From: Neoroseomonas alkaliterrae
GTDB taxonomy: Bacteria > Pseudomonadota > Alphaproteobacteria > Acetobacterales > Acetobacteraceae
Reading direction: 5' to 3'
Assembly (NCBI RefSeq): GCF_014199195.1
Contig: NZ_JACIJE010000008.1
Span: 124,001-188,000, forward strand
Length of the DNA stretch: 64,000 nucleotides
The notes below the pieces were generated by a model. That model saw nothing but the letters and a program-made list of their open reading frames with translations, was not told where the DNA came from and ran no database searches. This document shows, one piece after another, positions 54,416 to 62,359 of the stretch; the first letter of the stretch is position 1, and each line of letters starts with the position of its first letter. Both the position numbers and the translations under genes were made by a program.

Positions 54416-54969
54416 CACCCCGCACCACCGGCGAGACCCGCCTGCCCGGCGACCCCACCCCGCGCGAGACGGTCGAGCGCGCCATCCGCGTGGACCATGC
54501 CGGCGAATACGGCGCGAAGCGCATCTACGAGGGCCAGCTCGCGGTGCTGGGCCGGACCAAGTGGCGCGCGACGCTCGAACACATGAAGGAGCAGGAGCAG
54601 GTGCATCTCGACACCTTCTCCCGCCTGATCGGCGAGCGCCGCGTGCGGCCGACCGCGCTGCTGCCGGTCTGGCATGTCGCGGGCTTCGCCCTTGGTGCGG
54701 CGACCGCGCTGCTCGGCCACCGCGGCGCCATGGCCTGCACCGTGGCGGTCGAGGAGGCGATCGACGAGCACTACCGCGCGCAGGAGGAGGCGCTCGGCGA
54801 GGACGAGGCCGAGCTCAAGGCGCATATCGCGAAGTTCCGCGCCGAGGAGCTGGAGCATCGCGACATCGGTCTCGAGAACGAGGCGGAGCAGGCGCCGGCC
54901 TACCGGCTGCTGAGCGCGGCCATCAAGGCCGGCTGCAAGGTCGCGATCCGCCTGAGCGAGCGCATCTGA
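54412..54969 (+). CDS. coq7: Demethoxyubiquinone hydroxylase Coq7
   Basis: A 185-residue diiron monooxygenase that catalyses a late ubiquinone hydroxylation at the membrane. Ferritin-like ligand motifs are the Glu in RVDHAGEYGAKRIYEGQ, EQEQVHLDTF, AVEEAIDEHY and EELEHRDIG. Family length and order are normal. Translation is coupled to dsbB by a 4-base overlap, which decides the start at 54412. Confidence 0.95.
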   Translation: MTPRTTGETRLPGDPTPRETVERAIRVDHAGEYGAKRIYEGQLAVLGRTKWRATLEHMKEQEQVHLDTFSRLIGERRVRPTALLPVWHVAGFALGAATALLGHRGAMACTVAVEEAIDEHYRAQEEALGEDEAELKAHIAKFRAEELEHRDIGLENEAEQAPAYRLLSAAIKAGCKVAIRLSERI

Positions 54970-54977
54970 ACCCGACC

Positions 54978-56123
54978 ATGCAGAGGAGTCCCGCGCTGCT
55001 CGCCGCGGCGCTGCTCGCCGCGGGCGCCCTCTGGCTCGCGGCCGGGCAGGGCTGGCGGCAGGGCGTGCTGTGGCTGCTCGGCGCGGGGTTCGGCCTCGTG
55101 CTGCTGCAGGCCGCTTTCTCCTTCGCCGGCGGCTTCCGCGCCCTGCTCGCCGATCGCCGCGGCGTCGCGCTCAGGGCGCAGATGCTGATGCTCGCGATCC
55201 TGGTCGCGCTGATGCTGCCGGCGATCGAGGCGGGCGAGGTGCTCGGCCAGCCGGTGCGCGGCATCGTCTTTCCCGCCGGCGTGGCGGTGGTGATCGGCGC
55301 CTTCCTGTTCGGCATCGGCATGCAGCTCGGCGGGGGCTGCGGATCGGGCACGCTCTACACGGCCGGCGGCGGCAGCCTGCGGATGCTGCTGACGCTCGCC
55401 TTCTTCATCGCCGGCGCGACGCTCGCCGCCTGGGGCGCGGAGGCCTGGAGCGACCTGCCGGCGCCGCCGCCGCTGACGCTGCCCGGGCTGATCGGGCTGT
55501 GGCCGGCGGTCGCGGCGAGCCTCGCGGTGATCGGGCTGGTCGCGGCCGGCTCGGCGGTGGCCGAGCGGCGGCGGCATGGGCGCGCAGAGCCGCTCGCCTG
55601 GCGCGGCGGCGCCTGGCTGCGGGGGCCGTGGCCGCTGGCCTGGGGCGCGCTCGCGCTCGCGCTGCTGAACCTTGCGACGCTGTGGCTCGCCGGGCGGCCC
55701 TGGGTGATCACCGCGGCCTTCCCGCTCTGGGGTTCGCGCGCGGTCGAGGCGCTGGGCTGGGACGACCCCGCCTTCTGGGCCTTCTGGGAGGATCCGACGC
55801 GGGCCGAGGCCATCCTGCGGCCCGTGCTGGCGGACCGCACCACGGTGATGGATCTCGGGCTGATGGCAGGCGCGCTGCTGGGCGCGGCGCTGGCCGGGCG
55901 TTTCGCGCCGGCCTGGCGGGTGCCGCTGCGGCATGTGGCGGCCTCGGTGGTGGGCGGGCTGCTCCTCGGCATCGGCGCGGTGGTGGCCTCGGGCTGCAAT
56001 ATCGGCGCCTTCGTCGCGGGCATCGCCTCGGGCAGCCTGCATGGCTGGCTCTGGATCCTGCCGGCGCTCGCGGGGAACTGGGTGGGGATGCGGCTGAGGC
56101 CGCGCTTCGGGCTGGCGGGCTAG
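54978..56123 (+). CDS. YeeE/YedE-family sulfur transporter
   Basis: A 381-residue polytopic membrane protein with two homologous halves. Each half has the conserved cysteine segment: IGMQLGGGCGSGTLYTAGGG and SGCNIGAFVAGIASGS. YeeE (TsuA) members import thiosulfate through such cysteines. It starts 8 bases after coq7 but is functionally linked with the sulfide dehydrogenase and soxYZ that follow. After it come about 170 bases of A/T-richer sequence that probably hold the promoter of the next genes. Confidence 0.87.
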   Translation: MQRSPALLAAALLAAGALWLAAGQGWRQGVLWLLGAGFGLVLLQAAFSFAGGFRALLADRRGVALRAQMLMLAILVALMLPAIEAGEVLGQPVRGIVFPAGVAVVIGAFLFGIGMQLGGGCGSGTLYTAGGGSLRMLLTLAFFIAGATLAAWGAEAWSDLPAPPPLTLPGLIGLWPAVAASLAVIGLVAAGSAVAERRRHGRAEPLAWRGGAWLRGPWPLAWGALALALLNLATLWLAGRPWVITAAFPLWGSRAVEALGWDDPAFWAFWEDPTRAEAILRPVLADRTTVMDLGLMAGALLGAALAGRFAPAWRVPLRHVAASVVGGLLLGIGAVVASGCNIGAFVAGIASGSLHGWLWILPALAGNWVGMRLRPRFGLAG

Positions 56124-56292
56124 GCCACGCCTCGAGAGAAGAATCTTCCATATTCGATCCCGCGCGATGGAATGCGGACATCGCGCTGAACGCCGCCAAT
56201 ATCCTGAAATACTTTCGCTTGGCACGGTGCGGGATCCGGATATGGTCCGCGCCCATTCGAGATGATTTTTGCAGGATCGCCAGGGACACCCG

Positions 56293-56595
56293 ATGATAGT
56301 AAGTGCCGTCCGCATCATTCTCCCCGCCGCGCTCGCCGCGCTGCTTGCCGGGCCGGCCGCCGCCTCCGGCCCCGCGCCGCTCGCCGCCGAGGGCTGCCTC
56401 GGCTGCCACGGCCCCGAAGGCCGGGGTGCGAGCGGCATCGCCGCGCTGGCCGGGCGTGACCGCGCCGAACTCGTCGCGATCCTGACCGCCTTCCGCGCCA
56501 ATGAGCGCCCCGGCACCATCATGGGCCGCATCGCCCGTGGCTACACGGACGCCGAGATCGCGGCCGTGGCCGAACATTTCTCGCGCCTGCGCTGA
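56293..56595 (+). CDS. Small periplasmic cytochrome c, sulfide dehydrogenase subunit
   Basis: A 100-residue monoheme cytochrome c with a signal peptide (to about residue 24, ending AAAS). The heme site is GCLGCHG (C35, C38, H39) and the likely axial Met is in GTIMGRIARG. It sits 10 bases before the flavoprotein gene, the arrangement of flavocytochrome c sulfide dehydrogenase (FccAB/SoxEF). It accepts electrons from FccB. The start at 56293 begins the signal peptide. Confidence 0.87.
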   Translation: MIVSAVRIILPAALAALLAGPAAASGPAPLAAEGCLGCHGPEGRGASGIAALAGRDRAELVAILTAFRANERPGTIMGRIARGYTDAEIAAVAEHFSRLR

Positions 56596-56605
56596 GGGGG
56601 TGGCG

Positions 56606-57883
56606 ATGACGAACCCGGTCCCCCGCCGCGCCCTTCTCGCCGCCGCCGCGCTGCTCGCCGCGCCGGCGCCGCTCCGCGCGCAGCCCTCGCTGCGCCTCGT
56701 CGTCATCGGCGGCGGCTTCGGCGGCGCCTCCGCCGCCTCCTTCGCGCGGCGCAACCATCCGGACGTGCAGGTCACGCTGGTGGAGCCGCAGCGCGCCTTC
56801 GTCACCTGCCCTTACGGCAACCTGCTGCTCGGCGGCGAGCGGCGGATCGGGCAGATCACGCACTCCTACGACGGGCTGCGCGCGCGCGGCGTGACCGTCA
56901 TCCACGACCGGGCCGCGGGCGTGGATGCCGCGGCGCGGAGGGTGCGCCTCGCGGGCGGGCAGAGCCTCTCCTATGACCGGCTGATCCTCTCCCCCGGCAT
57001 CGCGCTGCGTTGGGGCGCGATCGAGGGCTATGACGAGGCCGCGGCCGGGCTGATGCCCCATGCCTGGGTGCCCGGGGACGGGTCGCAGACGCTGCTGCTC
57101 CGCCGGCAACTGGAAGCCATGCCCGATGGCGGCGTGGTCGGCCTCGCGATCCCGGCCAACCCCTTCCGCTGCCCGCCCGGCCCCTATGAGCGCATCAGCA
57201 TGATCGCGCACTACCTCAAGCGCCATAAGCCGCGCTCCAAGATCCTCGCGCTCGACGCCAAGGAGGGCTTCAGCAAGCAGGGCCTGTTCCAGGACGGCTG
57301 GCGCGCGCTCTACGGCGACATGATCGAATGGGTGCCGGGCAACCGCGACGGCAAGGTGGTCAGGGTGGATGTGCGCGAGCGCGTGCTCGAGACGGAGTTC
57401 GGCACGCGCCACAAGGTGGATGTCGCCAACATCATCCCGCCGCAATCGGCCGCCGCCATCGCGCGCGAGGCCGGCCTCGCGAACGACACCGGCTGGGTGC
57501 CGGTGGACACCCGCAGCTTCGAGGCGCGCGCGGCGGCCGGCATCCATGTGATCGGCGACGCGAACATCCCCGGGCCGATGCCGAAATCGGGCTACATCGC
57601 GAGCACCACGGCGCGCCAGGCGGTGGCGAGCGCCATCGCGCTGCATCGCGGCCAGAACCCGCCCGAAGCCGTCTACTTCAACACCTGCTACAGCCATGTC
57701 GGCGAGGAGTACGGCATCTCGGTCGTCGGAATCTTCCGCCCCAACGCCGACGGCACGGCGATCGTGGAGGTGCCGAATTCGGGCGGCGTCTCGCCACGCG
57801 GCGACCTGCCCGCGCAGCGTCGGCTCGAGGCGCTCCACGCCGACGCCTGGTACGACAGCATCACCGGGTACATGTTCGGATGA
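56606..57883 (+). CDS. fccB: Sulfide dehydrogenase flavoprotein subunit (FccB/SoxF)
   Basis: A 425-residue periplasmic FAD enzyme oxidising sulfide or polysulfide. The N-terminus has an Arg-Arg signal (NPVPRRALLAAAALL, Tat-like). The mature protein starts with the FAD loop LVVIGGGFGGASAASFARR. Redox cysteines appear in NPFRCPPGPYERISM and YFNTCYSHVGEEYG, the conserved FCSD pair. Electrons pass to the adjacent cytochrome c. It overlaps soxY by 4 bases. Confidence 0.94.
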   Translation: MTNPVPRRALLAAAALLAAPAPLRAQPSLRLVVIGGGFGGASAASFARRNHPDVQVTLVEPQRAFVTCPYGNLLLGGERRIGQITHSYDGLRARGVTVIHDRAAGVDAAARRVRLAGGQSLSYDRLILSPGIALRWGAIEGYDEAAAGLMPHAWVPGDGSQTLLLRRQLEAMPDGGVVGLAIPANPFRCPPGPYERISMIAHYLKRHKPRSKILALDAKEGFSKQGLFQDGWRALYGDMIEWVPGNRDGKVVRVDVRERVLETEFGTRHKVDVANIIPPQSAAAIAREAGLANDTGWVPVDTRSFEARAAAGIHVIGDANIPGPMPKSGYIASTTARQAVASAIALHRGQNPPEAVYFNTCYSHVGEEYGISVVGIFRPNADGTAIVEVPNSGGVSPRGDLPAQRRLEALHADAWYDSITGYMFG

Positions 57884-58314
57884 GCACGACGACACGACGC
57901 GCCCTGCTGGCGCTCGCCGCGCTCGCCCCCGCCGCCGCCCGGGCGGCGGCCGATGGCGCCCTCGCGGAGGCGATCCGCGAGGCGGTGGGCGAGGCGCCCA
58001 TCGAGGATGGCGGCATCGTTCTGCGCGCGCCCGCCGTGGCCGAGAATGGCGGCCAGGTGCCGGTGACGGTGCTGGTCGAGAGCCCGATGACGGCCTCCGA
58101 CCACGTGGCCGCCATCCACATCCTCGCCACCCGCAACCCGACGCCGGGTGTCGCGAGCTTCCACTTGAGCCCGCTGCTCGCGCGCGCCGAGGTGCAGACG
58201 CGCATCCGCCTCGCCGAGGAGCAGCGCATCATCGTCCTCGCGCAGATGAACGACGGGCGCGTCCGCCGCGCCGTCGCCGAGGTCCGCGTCACCACCGGAG
58301 GCTGCCTGACATGA
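57880..58314 (+). CDS. soxY: Thiosulfate carrier protein SoxY
   Basis: A 144-residue periplasmic carrier, with a Tat-like signal (TTTRRALLALAAL). The carrier cysteine is C142 at the C-terminus in TTGGCLT. Canonical SoxY ends GGCGG or GGCG; here Leu-Thr follows the Cys. The body matches SoxY (ESPMTASDHVAAIHILATRNP). It overlaps fccB and soxZ by 4 bases at each end. soxAX, soxB and soxCD are not in the window. Confidence 0.92.
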   Translation: MSTTTRRALLALAALAPAAARAAADGALAEAIREAVGEAPIEDGGIVLRAPAVAENGGQVPVTVLVESPMTASDHVAAIHILATRNPTPGVASFHLSPLLARAEVQTRIRLAEEQRIIVLAQMNDGRVRRAVAEVRVTTGGCLT

Positions 58315-58640
58315 GCGGCGCGCTGAACGCCCCGCGCATCCGCATCCCGCGCTCGGCCCGCGCCGGCGAGGTGATCGAGATCCGCACCCTGATCGAGCAC
58401 CCGATGGAGACCGGCCTGCGCCAGGATGGCAGCCGCGCCGTGCCGCGCGACATGCTGACGCGCATGGTGGTGCGGATGAACGGCGAGGTGCTGCTCGCCG
58501 CCGACCTGCGCAACGGCACCGCGGCCAACCCGTTCCACGTGTTCTTCGTGCGCATGGAGCGCAGCAGCGCATTCGAGTTCACCTGGACGGACGAACGCGG
58601 CCGCAGCGCGCGGGCCGAGGCGCGGGTGAGCGTCGCCTGA
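58311..58640 (+). CDS. soxZ: Thiosulfate oxidation carrier subunit SoxZ
   Basis: A 109-residue Ig-like protein that binds SoxY. Typical features are RIRIPRSARAGEVIEIRTLI, then HPMETGLRQDG and the C-terminal FEFTWTDERGRSARAEARV. It has no signal peptide of its own; SoxZ is co-exported with SoxY through the Tat system. The start overlaps the soxY stop (ATGA). Confidence 0.94.
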   Translation: MSGALNAPRIRIPRSARAGEVIEIRTLIEHPMETGLRQDGSRAVPRDMLTRMVVRMNGEVLLAADLRNGTAANPFHVFFVRMERSSAFEFTWTDERGRSARAEARVSVA

Positions 58641-58704
58641 TCTCCGGCCGCGCTTGCCCGCCGGGCTTGCCGGTCCGGGATGGCTGCATGATAGCGTCCG
58701 GCCC

Positions 58705-59832
58705 ATGAAGCACCTGCCCGGCGACCCGTTTCCCTGGTTCACCCTGCCGTCCACGGACAATCCCCGCTACGCCATCCATTCGGTCGCGGGGCGCTACGTG
58801 CTGCTGGGCTTCATCGGATCGGCCGGCCGGCCTGAGACCGCCGCCGCGCTCGCCGCGCTGCGGGCGCAGCGCGCGCTGTTCGACGACGACTTCGCCTGCT
58901 TCTTCGGCATCAGCGTGGACGCGGCGGACAGGGAGGAGGGGCGGCTGCAGCCCGACCTGCCGGGCATCCGCTTCCTCTTCGACCTCGATGGCCGGGTGAG
59001 CCGCGATTGCGGCGTCATCCGCGACGACCCGGTGCAGGACGGGCTTTCGGTGTTCCGCTCCTGCTGGGTGCTGCTCGACCCGATGCTGCGGGTGATCGAG
59101 GCGCGGCCGCTCGCGGAGGCGGAGGCGATCCTCGGCCGCCTCGCCGCGCTGCCGCCGCCCGCCGCGCATGCGGGCTTCGACCTCCCGCCGCCCATTCTCG
59201 TGCTGCCGCGCGTCTTCGAGCCCGATTTCTGCCGCGCGCTGATCGCGCATTACGAGGCGCGCGGCGGCGAGCCCTCGGGCTTCATGCGCGAGGTGGAAGG
59301 CAGGACGGTCGGCGTCTTCGACCCGGCGATGAAGCGCCGGAAGGACTGCATCATCGAGGACGAGGCGCTGAAGCAGGGCGCGCGCGTGCGCATCCTGCGG
59401 CGCATCGTCCCCGAGATCCGCAAGGTCCACCATTTCGACGTGACGCGCATGGAGCGCTACATCGTCGCCTGCTACGATTCCGCGGATCGCGGGCATTTCG
59501 CCGCGCACCGGGACAACACCACCTCCGGCACCGCGCATCGCCGCTTCGCCGTCACGATCAACCTCAATGCCGAGGAGTTCGAAGGCGGCGAGCTGCGCTT
59601 TCCCGAATACGGCCCGCGCGCCTGGAAGGCGCCGACTGGCGGGGCGGTGGTCTTCTCCTGCTCCCTGCTCCACCAGGCGCTGCCGGTCACCGCCGGCGTG
59701 CGCTACGCCTTCCTGCCCTTCCTCTACGACGAGGCGGCGGCGCGGCTGAGGGAGGCGAACAACGCGAGGCTCGGCGAGGGCGTGGGCGCCTATCGCGCCG
59801 GCCCCAGGCCGCAGCAGCCCGCGGGAGGCTGA
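58705..59832 (+). CDS. Peroxiredoxin-like domain fused to a 2OG-Fe(II) oxygenase
   Basis: A 375-residue fusion. Residues 1-150 look like an AhpC/TSA thioredoxin fold (PGDPFPWFTLPSTDN, YVLLGFIGSAGRPE), but the peroxidatic cysteine position is occupied by GSAGRPE, so peroxidase activity is unlikely. Residues 165-360 form a prolyl-4-hydroxylase-like oxygenase with HxD at H268/D270 (FAAHRDNT), distal H323 (LLHQALPV) and R333 for 2-oxoglutarate. It probably hydroxylates a protein or small molecule. It starts 65 bases after soxZ and may be cotranscribed. Confidence 0.83.
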   Translation: MKHLPGDPFPWFTLPSTDNPRYAIHSVAGRYVLLGFIGSAGRPETAAALAALRAQRALFDDDFACFFGISVDAADREEGRLQPDLPGIRFLFDLDGRVSRDCGVIRDDPVQDGLSVFRSCWVLLDPMLRVIEARPLAEAEAILGRLAALPPPAAHAGFDLPPPILVLPRVFEPDFCRALIAHYEARGGEPSGFMREVEGRTVGVFDPAMKRRKDCIIEDEALKQGARVRILRRIVPEIRKVHHFDVTRMERYIVACYDSADRGHFAAHRDNTTSGTAHRRFAVTINLNAEEFEGGELRFPEYGPRAWKAPTGGAVVFSCSLLHQALPVTAGVRYAFLPFLYDEAAARLREANNARLGEGVGAYRAGPRPQQPAGG

Positions 59833-59835
59833 GCC

Positions 59836-60534
59836 TCAGCCTTCCAGCTCGCTGTCCCAGTAGAGGTAGTCGCGCCAGGATTCGTGCAGGTAGTTGGGCG
59901 GGAAGTGGCGTCCGTTCTCCTGCAGTTCCCACGAGGTCGGCTGGCGCGGCGCCTGGCGCGGCAGCATCCGGCATTCGCGCGGCAGCTTCGAGCCCTTGCG
60001 CAGGTTGCACGGGCCGCAGGCGGTCACGACATTCTCCCAGGTGGTGCGGCCGCCGCGCGAGCGTGGGATCACGTGGTCGAAGGTGAGTTCCTGGGTCGGC
60101 CGTCCCTCGCCGCAATACTGGCATTCGAACCGGTCGCGCAGGAACACGTTGAAGCGCGTGAAGGCCGGGCGGCGCGCCGCGGGAATGAACTCCTTGAGCG
60201 CGATGACCGAGGGCAGGCGCAGCGCGAGGGAGGGGGAATGCACCTCCACCTCGTATTCCGAAAGCACCGAGACGCGGTCGAGGAACACCGCCTTCACGGC
60301 ATCCTGCCAGGACCACACCGAGAGCGGGAAATAGGACAGCGGGCGGAAATCCGCGTTCAGCACGAGGGCCGGGTAGGACTGGCCGCCGGAGAAAAGTCCG
60401 CCGTCTGGCAAGCGCCGCTCCTTCCAGCGGTGCGCCTCCAAGACCTGGGGCCTGCCGCGGTCGGATGGGCCCCAGATGATGTGGCGCCGCCGCGAGTCGA
60501 CCGCATGAATGGCATGCGGCGCGGGGTGCCGCAA
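59836..60534 (-). CDS. HNH endonuclease-family protein
   Basis: A protein of up to 232 residues with an HNH/His-Me finger fold: CQYCGEGRPTQELTFDHVIP, then GGRTTWENVVTACGPCNLRKG; four cysteines form the zinc site and FDHV/N supply the catalytic residues. The N-terminal half has YPALVLNADFRPLSYFPLSV, typical of a conserved alphaproteobacterial HNH family. The start is uncertain: TTG 60534 is used, but translation may begin further downstream. It is a free-standing housekeeping-type HNH and not part of a visible defence or mobile element. Confidence 0.78.
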   Translation of the reverse strand: MRHPAPHAIHAVDSRRRHIIWGPSDRGRPQVLEAHRWKERRLPDGGLFSGGQSYPALVLNADFRPLSYFPLSVWSWQDAVKAVFLDRVSVLSEYEVEVHSPSLALRLPSVIALKEFIPAARRPAFTRFNVFLRDRFECQYCGEGRPTQELTFDHVIPRSRGGRTTWENVVTACGPCNLRKGSKLPRECRMLPRQAPRQPTSWELQENGRHFPPNYLHESWRDYLYWDSELEG

Positions 60535-60641
60535 GCCTCGCGCCGCGCCATGGCGCGCGGTTTCAACGGCTTGTCACGCAGTCGCGGACGCAAACGCTGC
60601 GGCGGCCCGCCGCCCCTCATGGCGCAGGCACGGAGCGTCCC

Positions 60642-61307
60642 TCACGCCGCGCCGCCGCCGAGGCATTCGGCGAGCAGCCGGGCCCCGGCCATCAGCCCCG
60701 CATCGTCGAGCCCATGGCCGAGCGCGGGCGGGAACAGCGCATCCACCGCCACCCCCGCCTCGCGCAACGCCGCCTCGGCCACGCGGCTCGCCGCGGCGGG
60801 CACCACCTCGTCGGCCTCGCCATGCACGATCAGCACGGCGGGCCGGGCGGCGATGGCGCCGGCGAGCCCGTCGGCGCCGATCATCCCGCCGGAATAGGCC
60901 AGCACGCAGGCCGGGTCCGGCACGGCGCCGCGCAGCCCGGCCTCGAGCACGGTCATCGCGCCCTGGCTGAAGCCCATCAGCGCGACGCGGCGCATCGGCA
61001 GGGCGAGGCGCGCCGCCTCCGCCCCGACGAAGCGGCCGAGCGCGCCCGCCGCCGCCCGCACCCCGGCCTCGAGCTGGGCGGAGGAGCGGTCCCACAGCGG
61101 GAACCATTGCCGCCCGAAGGGGATCCCCTCGCAGGCCTCGGGCGCATGGGGTGCGACGAAGAGCGCGCCGGGCACCGCCTCGGCCCAGAGCGCGGCGAGG
61201 TCGATCAGGTCGTTGCCGTCCGCGCCGAAGCCGTGCACCAGCACCACCAGCGCATCCGGCGCGCCGCCCCGCAACGGGCCGTAGCGCGGGCCCTCCAGCA
61301 CATCCAT
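60642..61307 (-). CDS. Phospholipase/carboxylesterase-family alpha/beta hydrolase
   Basis: A 221-residue serine hydrolase of the carboxylesterase/thioesterase (YpfH/APT-like) family. The oxyanion motif is LVHGFGADGNDL, the nucleophile is in MGFSQGAMTVLE, the Asp in HGEADEVVP and the His in ALGHGLDDAG. Members hydrolyse short acyl esters or thioesters; the substrate is unknown. The start at 61307 (MDVLEGPRYGPL) is the family start, 51 bases from the divergent gluQ. Confidence 0.88.
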   Translation of the reverse strand: MDVLEGPRYGPLRGGAPDALVVLVHGFGADGNDLIDLAALWAEAVPGALFVAPHAPEACEGIPFGRQWFPLWDRSSAQLEAGVRAAAGALGRFVGAEAARLALPMRRVALMGFSQGAMTVLEAGLRGAVPDPACVLAYSGGMIGADGLAGAIAARPAVLIVHGEADEVVPAAASRVAEAALREAGVAVDALFPPALGHGLDDAGLMAGARLLAECLGGGAA

Positions 61308-61358
61308 GCGCGATCCCCCTTGCCGGCCGCCGCACCCGCCCGCTACCGGGTGCGGCGC

Positions 61359-62210
61359 ATGGGCGCAACCGCCATCGTCACCCGCTTCGCGCCGAGCCCG
61401 ACCGGGCATCTGCATCTCGGCCACGCGCATTCGGCCCTCTTCGCCTGGCGCCGCGCGCGCGAGGCGGGCGGGCGCTTCCTGCTGCGCATCGAGGACATAG
61501 ACCCGCTGCGCTGCCGCCCCGAGTTCACCGAGGCCATCCTCGAGGATCTCGCCTGGCTCGGCCTCGACTGGGATGGCGAGGTGCGCGTGCAGTCCGCGCA
61601 TCTGCCCGAATACCGGCGCGCCCTCGATGCGCTCGCCGCGCGCGGGCTGCTCTATCCCTGCTTCTGCACGCGCGCCGACATCGCGCGCGAGATCGCCGCC
61701 GCCGCCAGCGCGCCGCACGGGCCGGACGGGCCGCTCTATCCCGGCACCTGCCGCCGGCTGTCCGCCGCCGAGCGCGCGGTGCGCCTTGCCGCCGGAGAGG
61801 CGCATGCGTTGCGCCTCGACATGGCGGCGGCGCTCGCGCTGCTGCCCGCGCCGCTGTCCTTCGCCGAGGGCGGCACGCGCATCGCCTGCGACCCGGCGCA
61901 GTTCGGCGATGCGGTGCTGGCGCGCAAGGACGTGCCGGCCTCCTACCACCTCTGCGTGACGCATGACGATGCGCTGCAGGGCATCACGCTGGTCACGCGC
62001 GGGGCGGATCTCAGGCCCGCCACGCATCTGCATCGCCTGCTGCAGCACCTGATGGGCTGGCCCGAGCCGGCCTATGCCCACCACCCGCTGATCACCGACG
62101 CCACCGGGCGGCGCCTTGCCAAGCGTGACCGCGCGGCGACGCTGCGCGACCTGCGCGCGGCCGGCCGCAGCCCGGCCGAGGTCCGCGCGCTTGCCGGCTG
62201 GCCCGATTAG
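61359..62210 (+). CDS. gluQ: Glutamyl-Q tRNA(Asp) synthetase
   Basis: The enzyme attaches glutamate to queuosine in the anticodon of tRNA-Asp. The 283-residue protein is a truncated GluRS without an anticodon-binding domain. It has the HIGH-like PSPTGHLHLGHAHSA, IEDIDPLR, the zinc-binding CFCTR and YPGTC pairs and a KMSKS-like LAKRDRA. The start at 61359 was chosen for MGATAIVTRF; the earlier open frame is antisense to the carboxylesterase. Confidence 0.94.
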   Translation: MGATAIVTRFAPSPTGHLHLGHAHSALFAWRRAREAGGRFLLRIEDIDPLRCRPEFTEAILEDLAWLGLDWDGEVRVQSAHLPEYRRALDALAARGLLYPCFCTRADIAREIAAAASAPHGPDGPLYPGTCRRLSAAERAVRLAAGEAHALRLDMAAALALLPAPLSFAEGGTRIACDPAQFGDAVLARKDVPASYHLCVTHDDALQGITLVTRGADLRPATHLHRLLQHLMGWPEPAYAHHPLITDATGRRLAKRDRAATLRDLRAAGRSPAEVRALAGWPD

Positions 62211-62359
62211 GCGCGCCCCATCCGCCCGGGCGCGCGCCGCGTGCCCCGCGCGACGACGCTCCGGCGCATGCGCGCGCCATCGGGCGCTTCGATCGGCCCG
62301 CGCGCCGCGCGGCCGGAGGAGGAGGCCCGCGACAGCGCCATCCGCGGGATGGCCCGACC

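Noticed and set aside
56219-56233. Sigma-54-like TGGCAC upstream of the cytochrome c gene
   Set aside because: The required GC dinucleotide at -12 spacing is GA here, so the consensus fails.
59836-60534. HNH protein as part of a restriction, retron or homing element
   Set aside because: No methyltransferase, recombinase, reverse transcriptase or flanking repeat is nearby, and the protein resembles a widespread stand-alone alphaproteobacterial HNH family.
62211-62359. Short frames in the gap between gluQ and the enoyl-CoA hydratase gene
   Set aside because: The 149 bases are GC-rich palindromic sequence with no ribosome site or conserved protein feature.
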